A program made the position numbers and the translations under genes. Source: Psychromonas ossibalaenae ATCC BAA-1528 (GTDB taxonomy: Bacteria > Pseudomonadota > Gammaproteobacteria > Enterobacterales > Psychromonadaceae). From it: a stretch of DNA of 58,380 nucleotides. This document shows positions 18,064 through 26,974 of this stretch, piece after piece. Each line of letters starts with the position of its first letter. Positions within the stretch are counted from its first letter, which is position 1. The DNA is taken from positions 1 to 58,380 of the forward strand of contig NZ_KB906968.1 in assembly GCF_000381745.1 (NCBI RefSeq). Reading direction: 5' to 3'. Below the pieces are notes generated by a model, which saw only the letters and a list, made by a program, of their open reading frames with translations, was not told the DNA's origin and did no database searches.

Positions 18064-20076
18064 ATGGAAATTTTTAATGTTTTAAAATGGCTGAACCATT
18101 TTTCGGTCAAGCAGAAAATAATTATATTAATCGTGTTTATCCTTGGCGCACTGAGCTTCATGTCACTCTATACCATCATCACATTAGATAACCAGAAAAA
18201 TGACGGTACAGTTATTAATATTGCCGGCCGGCAGCGCATGCTTTCGCAAAAATACAGCAAAGAGTTTTTACTCGCTCTGCAGCATGCACAAAAAAACGGC
18301 GAACAGGTAGACAGTGGACAGATGCTTCAGACTAAAAAATTATTTGATGCTTCACTGCAGGCGCTTAGTCTTGGTGGAACAACTTACCTGGATCTCGGTA
18401 TGCACTCCGCAATTAAGCTTCCTAAAGAGCAGGATGCCAGAATACTCAGTCAGTTAAAAGAAGTGCAGAAATACTGGCTGAAGCTGCAGTCATCAATAGA
18501 AGCAGTAAACCCGCAGGAATACCGTATAGAACAGCTTATGAATATCAATACACTAAGTAATAAAGTGCTCGCCAGCATGAATAAAAGTGTTGTTATGCTT
18601 GCAGAGAACTCAGAACTTAAGGTTCAGAAGATGCTGATCTGCCAGCAGGGAAGCTGGATAATAACCGTGCTCTTATCAATATTATTAGGCTGGCTTATTT
18701 CCCGTAATATTACCCAGCCTTTAAAACATGTAGTAGAAGCAACTAGAAGAGTGGGTCAGGGAGATCTCAAATCCTATGCCTATGATAATGAGAATAAAGA
18801 TGAACTGGGCTTGCTAGTTGCGCAGGTTGATAAAATGCGTTCCATACTCAGCAATATTATTCATACCGTACAGCAGAACAGCAAGCAGATGACTCATTCA
18901 TCCTCACAGGTTGCGACTATCTCTAATGAAATATCCACGGTTAACGAACAACAAAAAGACGGTTCAGCAAGAGTGTTGAGCGCAACCGATTCGCTGCAGG
19001 ATATTGCAGCCTCTGTCAGCGAACACATCAGCGAAGCCACTAAAACGGCTGAAGAAACACAAGCAACAGCAATCCAGTGTATGACGGTTGTACAGGAAAG
19101 TATCGAAGAACTCGAAGGCGCAGTTAAAAGTGTTGATATTACTGCTACGCAAATGGCCTCAGTAAAAAATGCAACCAATCAGATTCATGACATCATTGAA
19201 GTGATTGAAAATATTGCCGCGCAAACAAATTTATTAGCATTAAATGCGGCAATTGAAGCTGCTCGAGCAGGCGATCAAGGCAGAGGGTTTGCAGTGGTAG
19301 CAGATGAAGTACGGACGCTTGCCTCTCGTACCGCCGACTCCACGACGCAAATCACCAACTTAATTCAAGAGCTGACCGCTTCAGTTGACAGTTCTGTGAC
19401 CTCAATGAACAATGTGACCGGCCAGGTTAATCAGTCACAGAAAAAGTCCCAGCAGACGCTAAGCGCATTTGACTCCATGCAGGACGGGATTTTACGTAAT
19501 AATGTCAACTCAACAGAAATTGCATCTCTGAATCACCAGCAGAGTGATCATTTACAATCCCTGCAGAGTGAGTTAGCCCACCTGTTCGAGATACTTGAAC
19601 AAAGCTCTGAAAAAGCAAATTCAACATCACTGGTTGCCAGTGAACTGCATAGTGTCGCTGAGCAGTTAGACAGCCTGCTTCACCGCTTTGAAACAGATTC
19701 CGTGACTCCAGATGCACGCAAAGGTAATGAGCAGCGTCATTTCCCGCGTATTCATAATCAGATTAAAGTATTTGCAGAGCAATCCGGCCAGCGTATAGAA
19801 GCAATAACACAAGACTTCAGTCTTTCTGGTTTACACCTGAAATGCGTTGAAGAGCTAAATTTCAATACTCGACAAGCAGTAAATTTCACTATTCATTTAC
19901 CAGCCCCAAATTCACTGCCTTTTGTTATAAAAGGGAATATTGTTCACACAGAACATGTTGACCGGGCTTTTTATTATGGAGTTAAATTCAGCACGTTAAA
20001 TGATGATGAGAAAAAAAGGTTACAAACAGCATTTGATTTTTTTGAAAAGTCATCAGAATTCAAAATATCCTATTAA
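18064..20076 (+). CDS. Chemoreceptor with NIT/PilJ-type sensor and C-terminal PilZ domain
   Basis: The 670-residue protein has a TM helix at about 17-40, a periplasmic PilJ/NIT-type region ([17 protein letters not shown]), a second TM near 195-215, a HAMP, then a methyl-accepting domain with the tip [34 protein letters not shown]. The last about 115 residues are a PilZ domain with both c-di-GMP motifs: R558-H-F-P-R562 and D584-F-S-L-S-G589. A PilZ-bearing receptor is known in Azospirillum (Tlp1). The binding motifs are intact, so c-di-GMP binding is likely. The sensed ligand is unknown; PilJ-type domains in other proteins often bind nitrate or nitrite. It is monocistronic with its own terminator. 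Confidence 0.9.
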   Translation: MEIFNVLKWLNHFSVKQKIIILIVFILGALSFMSLYTIITLDNQKNDGTVINIAGRQRMLSQKYSKEFLLALQHAQKNGEQVDSGQMLQTKKLFDASLQALSLGGTTYLDLGMHSAIKLPKEQDARILSQLKEVQKYWLKLQSSIEAVNPQEYRIEQLMNINTLSNKVLASMNKSVVMLAENSELKVQKMLICQQGSWIITVLLSILLGWLISRNITQPLKHVVEATRRVGQGDLKSYAYDNENKDELGLLVAQVDKMRSILSNIIHTVQQNSKQMTHSSSQVATISNEISTVNEQQKDGSARVLSATDSLQDIAASVSEHISEATKTAEETQATAIQCMTVVQESIEELEGAVKSVDITATQMASVKNATNQIHDIIEVIENIAAQTNLLALNAAIEAARAGDQGRGFAVVADEVRTLASRTADSTTQITNLIQELTASVDSSVTSMNNVTGQVNQSQKKSQQTLSAFDSMQDGILRNNVNSTEIASLNHQQSDHLQSLQSELAHLFEILEQSSEKANSTSLVASELHSVAEQLDSLLHRFETDSVTPDARKGNEQRHFPRIHNQIKVFAEQSGQRIEAITQDFSLSGLHLKCVEELNFNTRQAVNFTIHLPAPNSLPFVIKGNIVHTEHVDRAFYYGVKFSTLNDDEKKRLQTAFDFFEKSSEFKISY

Positions 20077-20094
20077 GAGTTATACGGACAAATT

Positions 20095-20130
20095 AAGACC
20101 CTGAGCAGTTTTATGCGAGGGTCTTTTTAT
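20095..20130 (+). terminator. Terminator after the PilZ chemoreceptor
   Basis: Stem AAGACCCT/AGGGTCTT followed by TTTTAT. It starts 18 nt after the stop codon and lies between convergent genes. Confidence 0.85.
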
Positions 20131-20141
20131 ATTAAAAACAA

Positions 20142-20705
20142 TTAACCTTTATCTGAGACCGTTACCTTACGAATCACGCGGCAGGGATTACCAACGGCAA
20201 CGCTGTTATCTTCAATATCCCGGTTAACGACACTGCCGGCGCCTATTACGCAATTATTGCCGATCTTTACTCCCGGTAAAACGGAAACATTACCGCCTAA
20301 CCAGACGTCATTACCTATTTTTATAGGCGCACCGTATTCCGTCGTTTGTCTTTCAACCGGATCAATCGGATGTGTGCCCGTTGACAGCATAACGCAGGGC
20401 CCGAACATAACATTATGTCCAATATCAACACGGCAGACATCAACGATAGTGAGGTTATGATTGGCGTAAAAGTTATCACCGATATGAATGTTATAGCCAT
20501 AATCACAAAAGAAATTAGGCTCGAAATGTGCGTTACCTTTAATATCCAACAGCCCCCTAAGTATGTCCATGCGCTCTTCAAATAACGTCGGATCGGCAAG
20601 GTTAAAAGCATGGCAGGTCGATTTAGCTGTTTTCCGCTGCTTAAGTAATAATTCATCCCACGCATCATAGGGCAAACCAGCTAACATTTTCTCTTGTTCG
20701 GTCAT
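20142..20705 (-). CDS. maa: Maltose O-acetyltransferase-type hexapeptide acetyltransferase
   Basis: The 187-residue protein has the Maa/LacA N-terminal block (MTEQEKMLAGLPYDAWDELL), a left-handed beta-helix of hexapeptide repeats (IGDNFYANHNLTIVDVCRVDIG) and the catalytic His in STGTHPIDP. It should transfer acetyl from acetyl-CoA to a sugar hydroxyl. The exact sugar is not shown by the sequence; the maltose and galactoside enzymes are hard to separate by eye. It precedes the broken DeoR-type regulator in the minus direction. Confidence 0.88.
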   Translation of the reverse strand: MTEQEKMLAGLPYDAWDELLLKQRKTAKSTCHAFNLADPTLFEERMDILRGLLDIKGNAHFEPNFFCDYGYNIHIGDNFYANHNLTIVDVCRVDIGHNVMFGPCVMLSTGTHPIDPVERQTTEYGAPIKIGNDVWLGGNVSVLPGVKIGNNCVIGAGSVVNRDIEDNSVAVGNPCRVIRKVTVSDKG

Positions 20706-20783
20706 TTAATTCTCCTGCACATAAAAACGGCTTAGTTCTGAAATATAAACAATAACTTAATTAACCTATTGCTTATACGAGAT

Positions 20784-21300
20784 TTACACTAATAAGACCT
20801 CGATGCCCTGTTCTCTTAATTCACTAATGTCCTGCTGCGGTGCATCCAGGCTGGTGTTCAGCACTGCAAACTGGTTGTTTAAACCTAAACTGGTCGGAAA
20901 AATTTTACCAAATTTGCTGGCATCTGTAAGTACAATATTACGCTTGTTTTTGGCGAGAATAGCACTGGCAACATCTACACGCATCATATCCCGGCTAGTA
21001 AAGCCGCTGTCAGCATGATAACCGTCAATACCTAAAAATGCCGTACTGAAATGGGTATGTTCGATACATAAACGGGTAAGCGATCCTACCAGGCTTTCCC
21101 CCCTGATGCTGATAAACGCCCCCCAGCAGAATAACCGTTGCCTGAGTATTACGAATCAGATGGGCATGGAGGCACTTGGCGTGATTATCGTAACATCTCC
21201 CCTGTCCGCGAGTATTCGTGCTAACAGAGCAATTTTCACAGGACTGGCAGACAGCTTTTGGGAACAAGCTTTCATTCGAAAGCTGAAGTTGTGAAAGAGA
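20784..21300 (-). pseudogene. Broken DeoR/GlpR-family regulator
   Basis: Three reading-frame pieces join into one DeoR-family effector domain. The upstream piece reads KIALLARILADRGDVTIITPSASMPI then hits a stop; the next frame gives HLIRNTQATVILLGGVYQHQGG; a further frame shift gives ESLVGSLTRLCIEHTHFSTAFLGIDGYH and continues through TSRDMMRVDVASAILAKNK to the C terminus at 20784. At least two frameshifts are needed. The N-terminal helix-turn-helix is missing because the next gene ends at 21328. It can no longer be a working repressor. Confidence 0.8.
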
Positions 21301-21327
21301 CAACAGGCAGATAAGCAGGTTATCAGC

Positions 21328-22404
21328 CTAAGAACGTAAGGTCAGGGTGACACAGACAATACCATGGTCGGTACTTTCTCCGTCACGCTCAAATATAGGA
21401 TTGATTAAATGCCGATCATAGGTGTGGTGTTCGCTTAATTCAAAGATACTTGACTGGCTGCATGCGTCAAACTCATTTGAAAGTAAAATATAATCCAGCA
21501 CCGAGCTGCTTTCACCAAAGTAATGCGTCGCTTTACGTTTTATGTGCTCAGTATCGTTGTCGGTTGCCTGATACAGGTCCCATGAATCTTGTAACAGATA
21601 TTTAGCCAGAAAAGCCTCGCAGTCGTATTTAGAAACAAAGCGCAGCGAGTCAGTCAGCAGATGGGTTAAAACACCGTCAGCCAGCGTATTATTGAAATCG
21701 CCCATCAATATCATCGGCTGTCCGGTCTGCTCACGACGGCTGATCATATTAACTAATAACAAAGCAGCTTCCGAGCCGCGCTGAATAGTCGATCCCCACC
21801 CCCCGGCGACTTGTGCTTTTAAAGATTTAATAATGTTTTTTTCAGCACAAAGCTGCTGATCTTTTTCATGCTCAAGCATCGGACGTTTTGATTTGAAATG
21901 TACCACATAACAGTCACAGTCACCGATATGCGGCAGATCAACGGTTGCACGCAGCACTTTACGGCTGAAGGAGAAATCATCTGTTAAACCAATCGAAGCG
22001 GCCAGATCAAGATCCGGCTGCACTGCCTGCACACCCTTAATCGGATAACGCGAAGCAATCGCCACTACCGGACTTCGGCAGATAAAATCATCAACAATCT
22101 CGGCACTGTCCACCACTGCAAAATGCCCATAACCATGCTCTAAAACTAATTCACATAAAGACTCAGGGCTGAACACTTCCTGAAAACCGATCACATCCGG
22201 CTGAAATTCATTGAGGTAATCACCGATCCAGCGCTGCTTTTTAGCCCACTGCTCGGCACTGTAAATACGCTCAAAATCATAATAAGCAAACGGTGGCTCA
22301 AGGTAATTAAACAGATTAAAGGTGGCGATTTTAAGCTGTGAATGAGGCACAAGCTCATTGGAATTGTGTATTGTTTCAGGATCTAGCGGGTTATTTTCTG
22401 GCAA
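21328..22404 (-). CDS. Endonuclease/exonuclease/phosphatase (EEP) family protein
   Basis: A 358-residue EEP-fold hydrolase. Visible catalytic blocks are KIATFNLFNY, DVIGFQEVF with the metal-binding Glu, VVHFKSKRP, LMGDFNNTLADGVL with the Asp-Asn pair, and STDHGIVCVTL with the terminal Asp-His. No signal peptide is seen. Related proteins cleave nucleic acid, lipid or inositol phosphates; the substrate cannot be named. The neighbouring regulator is broken. Confidence 0.85.
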   Translation of the reverse strand: MPENNPLDPETIHNSNELVPHSQLKIATFNLFNYLEPPFAYYDFERIYSAEQWAKKQRWIGDYLNEFQPDVIGFQEVFSPESLCELVLEHGYGHFAVVDSAEIVDDFICRSPVVAIASRYPIKGVQAVQPDLDLAASIGLTDDFSFSRKVLRATVDLPHIGDCDCYVVHFKSKRPMLEHEKDQQLCAEKNIIKSLKAQVAGGWGSTIQRGSEAALLLVNMISRREQTGQPMILMGDFNNTLADGVLTHLLTDSLRFVSKYDCEAFLAKYLLQDSWDLYQATDNDTEHIKRKATHYFGESSSVLDYILLSNEFDACSQSSIFELSEHHTYDRHLINPIFERDGESTDHGIVCVTLTLRS

Positions 22405-22427
22405 ACTGTTATCTCAGGTCATATGTG

Positions 22428-22690
22428 TATACCCATGTTACTTCAAGATGCAAAATCAGCAAGTCAAATTGTACTTAGATGCGAGGCATAAAATTGAAGT
22501 CTAGTTGCTCTACATTGATATTTTATAACGACGCAGATGAGTGCAGTTGGGCTTGCCCTGCGGGGGCTCAGCTCAAAAACCAGTATCGCGTTACAGCATT
22601 CAATAAGGGAGCACCATTACCCTCATGCTGTGCCTAATTCTGGTCTCCGAGCTGAGTCCTGATAAAGCATCTTGAGGTATCATGGATATA
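22428..22690. mobile_element. MITE-like element with 24-bp inverted termini
   Basis: The left end TATACCCATGTTACTTCAAGATGC at 22428-22451 is an imperfect inverted repeat of the right end at 22667-22690 (reverse complement TATATCCATGATACCTCAAGATGC, 4 mismatches in 24). The 263-bp interior has no sensible coding capacity. Ends of this kind look familiar to me from small dispersed elements of marine gammaproteobacteria, but copy number in this genome cannot be seen here. No obvious target-site duplication was found. Confidence 0.65.
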
Positions 22691-23149
22691 TAAAGATTAT
22701 AACGGAATTCATCTGTGCTTATACATATGATTTGGGTGTACGCCGGATCTACAGAGATAAAGTATATAGATAGTAAATCGGCTAAAAACACTGAGTCAAA
22801 CAAACCACAGCACTTTATTACGAGGTACTAATATTATTTTTATTTTTTTTATTAAAGATATTTTCAGCTTTCAAAAACATAACCACCTGAAAAATAAGAT
22901 CTTAAACAAAACACCACAAAAGTGTTAGATTGATTTTTTTATCTTTGATTTTTTGTCTTATAAAACACTATGTATAGTGAATACTGGCTAAAAGAATGAT
23001 CTAATTGTGTACGATGACATTAACGAAATGCAGTTTATCTGCATCGCTACTAACAGTTTATATCCGCAGTTATTTTTCTTTGCAATGCCTAACCGCTAAA
23101 CAGCGGAATAAATGTAACTTATGTAATAAAAATATTTTGAGGATGTACT
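22691..23149. promoter_or_regulatory. AT-rich upstream region of the large secreted protein
   Basis: No gene is seen. A perfect dyad CACTAT-GT-ATAGTG lies at 22976-22989, about 160 nt before the start codon, and is the best operator candidate. The region around 22830-22980 is very AT-rich, as promoters often are. A short AACAC/GTGTT hairpin lies near 22914. Confidence 0.4.
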
Positions 23150-26100
23150 TTGAGAAAATACGTAGTTTGTTTAACACTTATGCTGTTTAGCTGGAGCGGT
23201 TTTAGTCAGACCGGCTCGCTAGAAGCAGCTGCTGAACCTAAGGTTTCCAGCGCACAAATCGAAGACTGGGACAGTAACATTAGTCAGCCGCTGCCGGCTG
23301 CGGCGCGCTACGCCGGTTTATATGCGGTTGCAGGAAGCCAAGATGCCAGCCTGGAACTTTACGATATTGATAAAAACTTACTACACAGCCTTGATACTGA
23401 AGCATTTAAAAAAGCACTCTCTGAACAAAATTTAACGGAAAGTACTGCATCACTAGCAATTCGGGGAGTTACCTTTTCCGCCTCCGGCCGACAGCTGTAT
23501 ATCGCAGTGACAAGCGGTCCTGAAACCCTTCTCCAAGTATTTAAACTTAATACTGGTTTATCTCAGTTATCGTTATTTATAGAAGCGGTGGAGATGCCCC
23601 AGCTGCAGTCTGACAAAAAACTGGCAATGGCCCATCACAAAGGTGAACTATGGCTAGGCACCCACCACGGTGAATTACTGCGTTATCAGGCTCAGAAAAA
23701 TGATGCTCAAGGTTTGCTCCTCACACGTCACTCATTAGCGGCGGGAGAAGAAAGCACGGTAACCGGCATCACCATTGACGGTGGTAGTGAGCAGATATAT
23801 GTTTCATCATCTTCAGCTGTTTACCGCTTACAGAACAGTCACAGCAGCTTAACAGAAATTGCAGCTGTCCCGGAAATTATAGATTTGTCCTTTGCCCGAA
23901 CCTATGGGGCTCAAGAACATGAGGGACTGTATATTCTTAGCGAGCAGCAGGATAAACCAAATCAACTGGCTTTTATCAGCCGAACAGCATTAGCTCAAAA
24001 TGCAGATATGCCTGTAACGCCGTACACGGAACTGCAGAACGTACAGGCAATTGCAGCCACTGCCGATGGAAAAATGATGCTGGCAGCAGAGAAAGCTCAA
24101 TTAATGAGTGATACAGCTGATCTGCGCCTTAGTTATCAAGACTGGCTTTTCGATGAGTTTCAGCAGTACCATACGTTTATCCGTACTCTGCTATGGCCTG
24201 ATGGCAGAACTGAAGGCTGGGTAACTGGTACAGAAGCTAAACCGGGCATGAATCGCTACGACATAGCAAACAGCGGCCCGGCAGGATGGGCTGTTCTAGC
24301 ACTGATTGCTTATGAATCTATGTTCGAAGAATCGGGACAAAGTAAAGTAAGAAGCATTTTAACTCGTCATGCCGGTTTGAGCAGCGATGGTATCGTACCT
24401 GAAATAACTACTGACGGCCTCTACTACAGTAACTACGAAGAGGACACCGGCGAAGGCATCGCTCGAGGCGGTGAAAAATTATCAGCTATCTATCCTTCAG
24501 CCAAATTAGTGCATGCGGCACTGCGGGCAAAAGATTTTTACCCTCATGATGCAGCTATTGTTACAGCGGCTGACACCATCATCAGCAGGCAGAAAAACTA
24601 TGCCGATTACTTAAGAGATTACGGGAAAGTTGTGCATTTGGGCACTGATTACGGCCCGACAAGTGACACTGCAATAAGGTTTGTAAAACCTTATCAGGAA
24701 TCTTACATATTTGCAGAGCTGGCACCGGCTGTTGATCCAATGGCGGAACTTGCATATCTGGACTGGTGGAAATACCGGGAGAATCATGCCTATCTTACAA
24801 CTTACCTAAATGATGAACCGGTAATTAAGTGGGATATAGCTTCTTTTGTTGAACAATACGGTCATATTCTGTTTAAGGATCAGCGTAATGATCCTGCCTG
24901 GACAGAAAACTTTAACAACCTATATGCTCATTATGCAGCCTGGACAGATGATAACAGCCCTGATTACTTAACCGTTTTCTCTGCTGGTGCAACAAAAAGT
25001 GCCGGTTACAGTGCCGACAGAATAAATAGGCATCCCGATACTATTTCTCACTTCCCCGGCTTATTAGGTTTTGGCCTTTATGGTGACAGTGTCCCTATGG
25101 TTGGCGGTTATTTTGCTTACCGTGACGGAGTACGCCAGAAAATGAAGGGCACACCGGGCGTATTAGCACCAGACGGCACCATTGGTGCAGATCTGCTTAC
25201 CCGTTATTCCAATGAAGATCCGGAATGGCAGCTGCCTCGATTAGGCCTTGCGGATATGATCTTTGGTTTCTTCGGTCTCGCTGAGCAGCTGCGCGGCAAC
25301 GACGGCACAATCGGTGTAGTTGACCAGGTAATTGCAAGAAACAATCATCCACAGGATTTCGCCTTAGAAGCTCAATCCGGATCACAAATTTTCGATTTTG
25401 AACAAGAAGGAGAACTGGTTGCGATTAAGAATGCCAGCTTTGACGACCGCCTGGACTACTGGACAACGACTGGAGACTTTAACTATTACAGCGGAGATAA
25501 GGAAGACGTTGCGATTGACGGCAGAACCGCAGAGATCCGCAGCCATAAGGAGCTGACCTCAGAATACGGACGCTTAATGCAGACAGTTGATTTGTCAGGT
25601 CATCCGAGCATGACTCCCTATGTATTCCGCGCTAAATCCCGGATTAAAAACCCAGATTCACCGGATCAGGCTTATCTTAAAATAGTTTGGGATAATGATG
25701 CAGACCCGACTAATGCCAGCCCTTTTGAGGCACAATACAGTAATATCTTAGATGCTGAAGCTTATCCTTATCCGGGAGCGGATACTGCAGATCTTGAGCT
25801 GCACCTGCTGACCCATAAACCAGCTGGCGCAACTCATGCCCACGTAGGCTTCGAAGTAAAACGGGATCTCAATGTCAAAGCGAGTTTTAAACGCTATCTT
25901 GTTGATCAGCTCAGCATGACTCGCTTAAGCCAGGAGCTCAAGCCAGGCACAGAAAACTGGGAGCTGTTGAATGGAAACAACGCCTATGCACAGATCACTC
26001 CAGAGAGCTTTAACTTCACTACTCCTTCAGGAACGAGGAACAATGATTATGCAGAAATATATCGTGATTATCCGCTGGACAGTGAAGACCCGCTCGGCAC

Positions 26101-26389
26101 CCGCTATGTAGCAGCTGCAGAAATGGCCAGTCAGAATATTTCTGATTCTGAGCTGCGGGTTTACGTGCAGTACCGCAGCAGCAGTGATCCTGAATACTTC
26201 CGCGAAGAAGGAGCGGATGTGGTCAGCAGGGATGTAAACGGCATTAATATATTCCATTCCAGCCGCCGTCTTGAGACACATGAAGACAGTTTACGCGTAG
26301 TATTTCGCTTTATGCGCAAGGGAAGCACAGCCGACAGCACTGAACAAGCTCAGGTCCGCGCTGTTAGTGTAGTAAAACAAGCCCCTTAA
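23150..26389 (+). CDS. Large secreted three-part protein, glycoside hydrolase-like
   Basis: The 1079-residue protein starts at a TTG preceded by GAGG and has a signal peptide (KYVVCLTLMLFSWSGFSQ). Residues about 45-320 show repeated WD/YVTN-like strands (GVTFSASGRQLYIAVTSG; GITIDGGSEQIYVSS) and may form a beta-propeller. Residues about 330-740 are helical, Trp/Tyr-rich and acidic, resembling an (alpha/alpha) toroid as in glycoside hydrolases or lyases. Residues about 760-925 look like a jelly-roll carbohydrate-binding domain (NASFDDRLDYWTTTGDF, YGRLMQTVDLSG). No catalytic residue can be assigned, and I do not recognise the exact family. Polysaccharide degradation is a guess. Confidence 0.7.
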   Translation: MRKYVVCLTLMLFSWSGFSQTGSLEAAAEPKVSSAQIEDWDSNISQPLPAAARYAGLYAVAGSQDASLELYDIDKNLLHSLDTEAFKKALSEQNLTESTASLAIRGVTFSASGRQLYIAVTSGPETLLQVFKLNTGLSQLSLFIEAVEMPQLQSDKKLAMAHHKGELWLGTHHGELLRYQAQKNDAQGLLLTRHSLAAGEESTVTGITIDGGSEQIYVSSSSAVYRLQNSHSSLTEIAAVPEIIDLSFARTYGAQEHEGLYILSEQQDKPNQLAFISRTALAQNADMPVTPYTELQNVQAIAATADGKMMLAAEKAQLMSDTADLRLSYQDWLFDEFQQYHTFIRTLLWPDGRTEGWVTGTEAKPGMNRYDIANSGPAGWAVLALIAYESMFEESGQSKVRSILTRHAGLSSDGIVPEITTDGLYYSNYEEDTGEGIARGGEKLSAIYPSAKLVHAALRAKDFYPHDAAIVTAADTIISRQKNYADYLRDYGKVVHLGTDYGPTSDTAIRFVKPYQESYIFAELAPAVDPMAELAYLDWWKYRENHAYLTTYLNDEPVIKWDIASFVEQYGHILFKDQRNDPAWTENFNNLYAHYAAWTDDNSPDYLTVFSAGATKSAGYSADRINRHPDTISHFPGLLGFGLYGDSVPMVGGYFAYRDGVRQKMKGTPGVLAPDGTIGADLLTRYSNEDPEWQLPRLGLADMIFGFFGLAEQLRGNDGTIGVVDQVIARNNHPQDFALEAQSGSQIFDFEQEGELVAIKNASFDDRLDYWTTTGDFNYYSGDKEDVAIDGRTAEIRSHKELTSEYGRLMQTVDLSGHPSMTPYVFRAKSRIKNPDSPDQAYLKIVWDNDADPTNASPFEAQYSNILDAEAYPYPGADTADLELHLLTHKPAGATHAHVGFEVKRDLNVKASFKRYLVDQLSMTRLSQELKPGTENWELLNGNNAYAQITPESFNFTTPSGTRNNDYAEIYRDYPLDSEDPLGTRYVAAAEMASQNISDSELRVYVQYRSSSDPEYFREEGADVVSRDVNGINIFHSSRRLETHEDSLRVVFRFMRKGSTADSTEQAQVRAVSVVKQAP

Positions 26390-26413
26390 TAACGTAAAAT
26401 TCTCAGCATAATA

Positions 26414-26450
26414 AACGTTTCGCAGAGCCGTATAAGCTCTGCGAAACGTT
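26414..26450 (+). terminator. Perfect 15-bp hairpin downstream of the secreted protein
   Basis: AACGTTTCGCAGAGC pairs perfectly with GCTCTGCGAAACGTT around a 7-nt loop, 25 nt after the stop codon. No T run follows, so it may act as an mRNA-stabilising or weak termination hairpin. Confidence 0.6.
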
Positions 26451-26479
26451 AAACCGCTAGGGTTCTGCATCATGTAAAA

Positions 26480-26860
26480 TTAATAACCGCAACAGCCTTT
26501 GTATTTGCGGTAAATTTCAATTTCCTTCCTGCTCATCTGCACAATCATAGAGCCGTTGCTGTCATTAAAATGTCTCAGTCCCGCTGCGGTAAAAAAAATT
26601 ATCCAGTAATTTATCACCTAAACCTTCTACTGCTTTTATGTTAGCGCACGCATGACCAGATAAGCTTCGTCCCAGAATGTCCGCAGTTATTCAGGCGCCC
26701 GGTTTCAGAAACTGTTTCCAATAGGTAAGCGACGCATCAACCCTCATGATATAAGCGGCCCCTTCTGAGCAGATTAGCTCCAGGCTTTGGTCGTGGTAAT
26801 GCGTTCTGCTAGTCCAGCCTGCTGTGTTATGTTTTGTGTTTCATACAGGTACGCCTCATA
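26480..26860 (-). pseudogene. Remnant of a class I SAM-dependent methyltransferase
   Basis: On the minus strand the pieces ITQQAGLAERITTTKA, then SEGAAYIMRVDASLTYWKQFLKPGA, then (after a stop) ITADILGRSLSG, and finally SRKEIEIYRKYKGCCGY ending at 26480 line up with one family. That family has the form SEGAIYNIGFE..L..W...LKPGG and ends in a Y.KYS.YYGYVF-type tail. Stops and frame changes break the gene, and the SAM-binding loop at the start is not recognisable. It is dead or nearly so. The region 26861-26974 holds no gene. Confidence 0.65.
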
Positions 26861-26974
26861 AATACCCAGCGCAGTTACGCAGGAAAGGCTGATGCAGGTG
26901 GATAGCTCGCTAGTAACATCTTCAGCTGTGTACTATAAGTTAACCTGACATAGAATAAAAACAGGATACTCAGT

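Noticed and set aside
22600..22803. 67-codon minus-strand ORF
   Set aside because: It overlaps the MITE-like element's right end and has no support as a gene.
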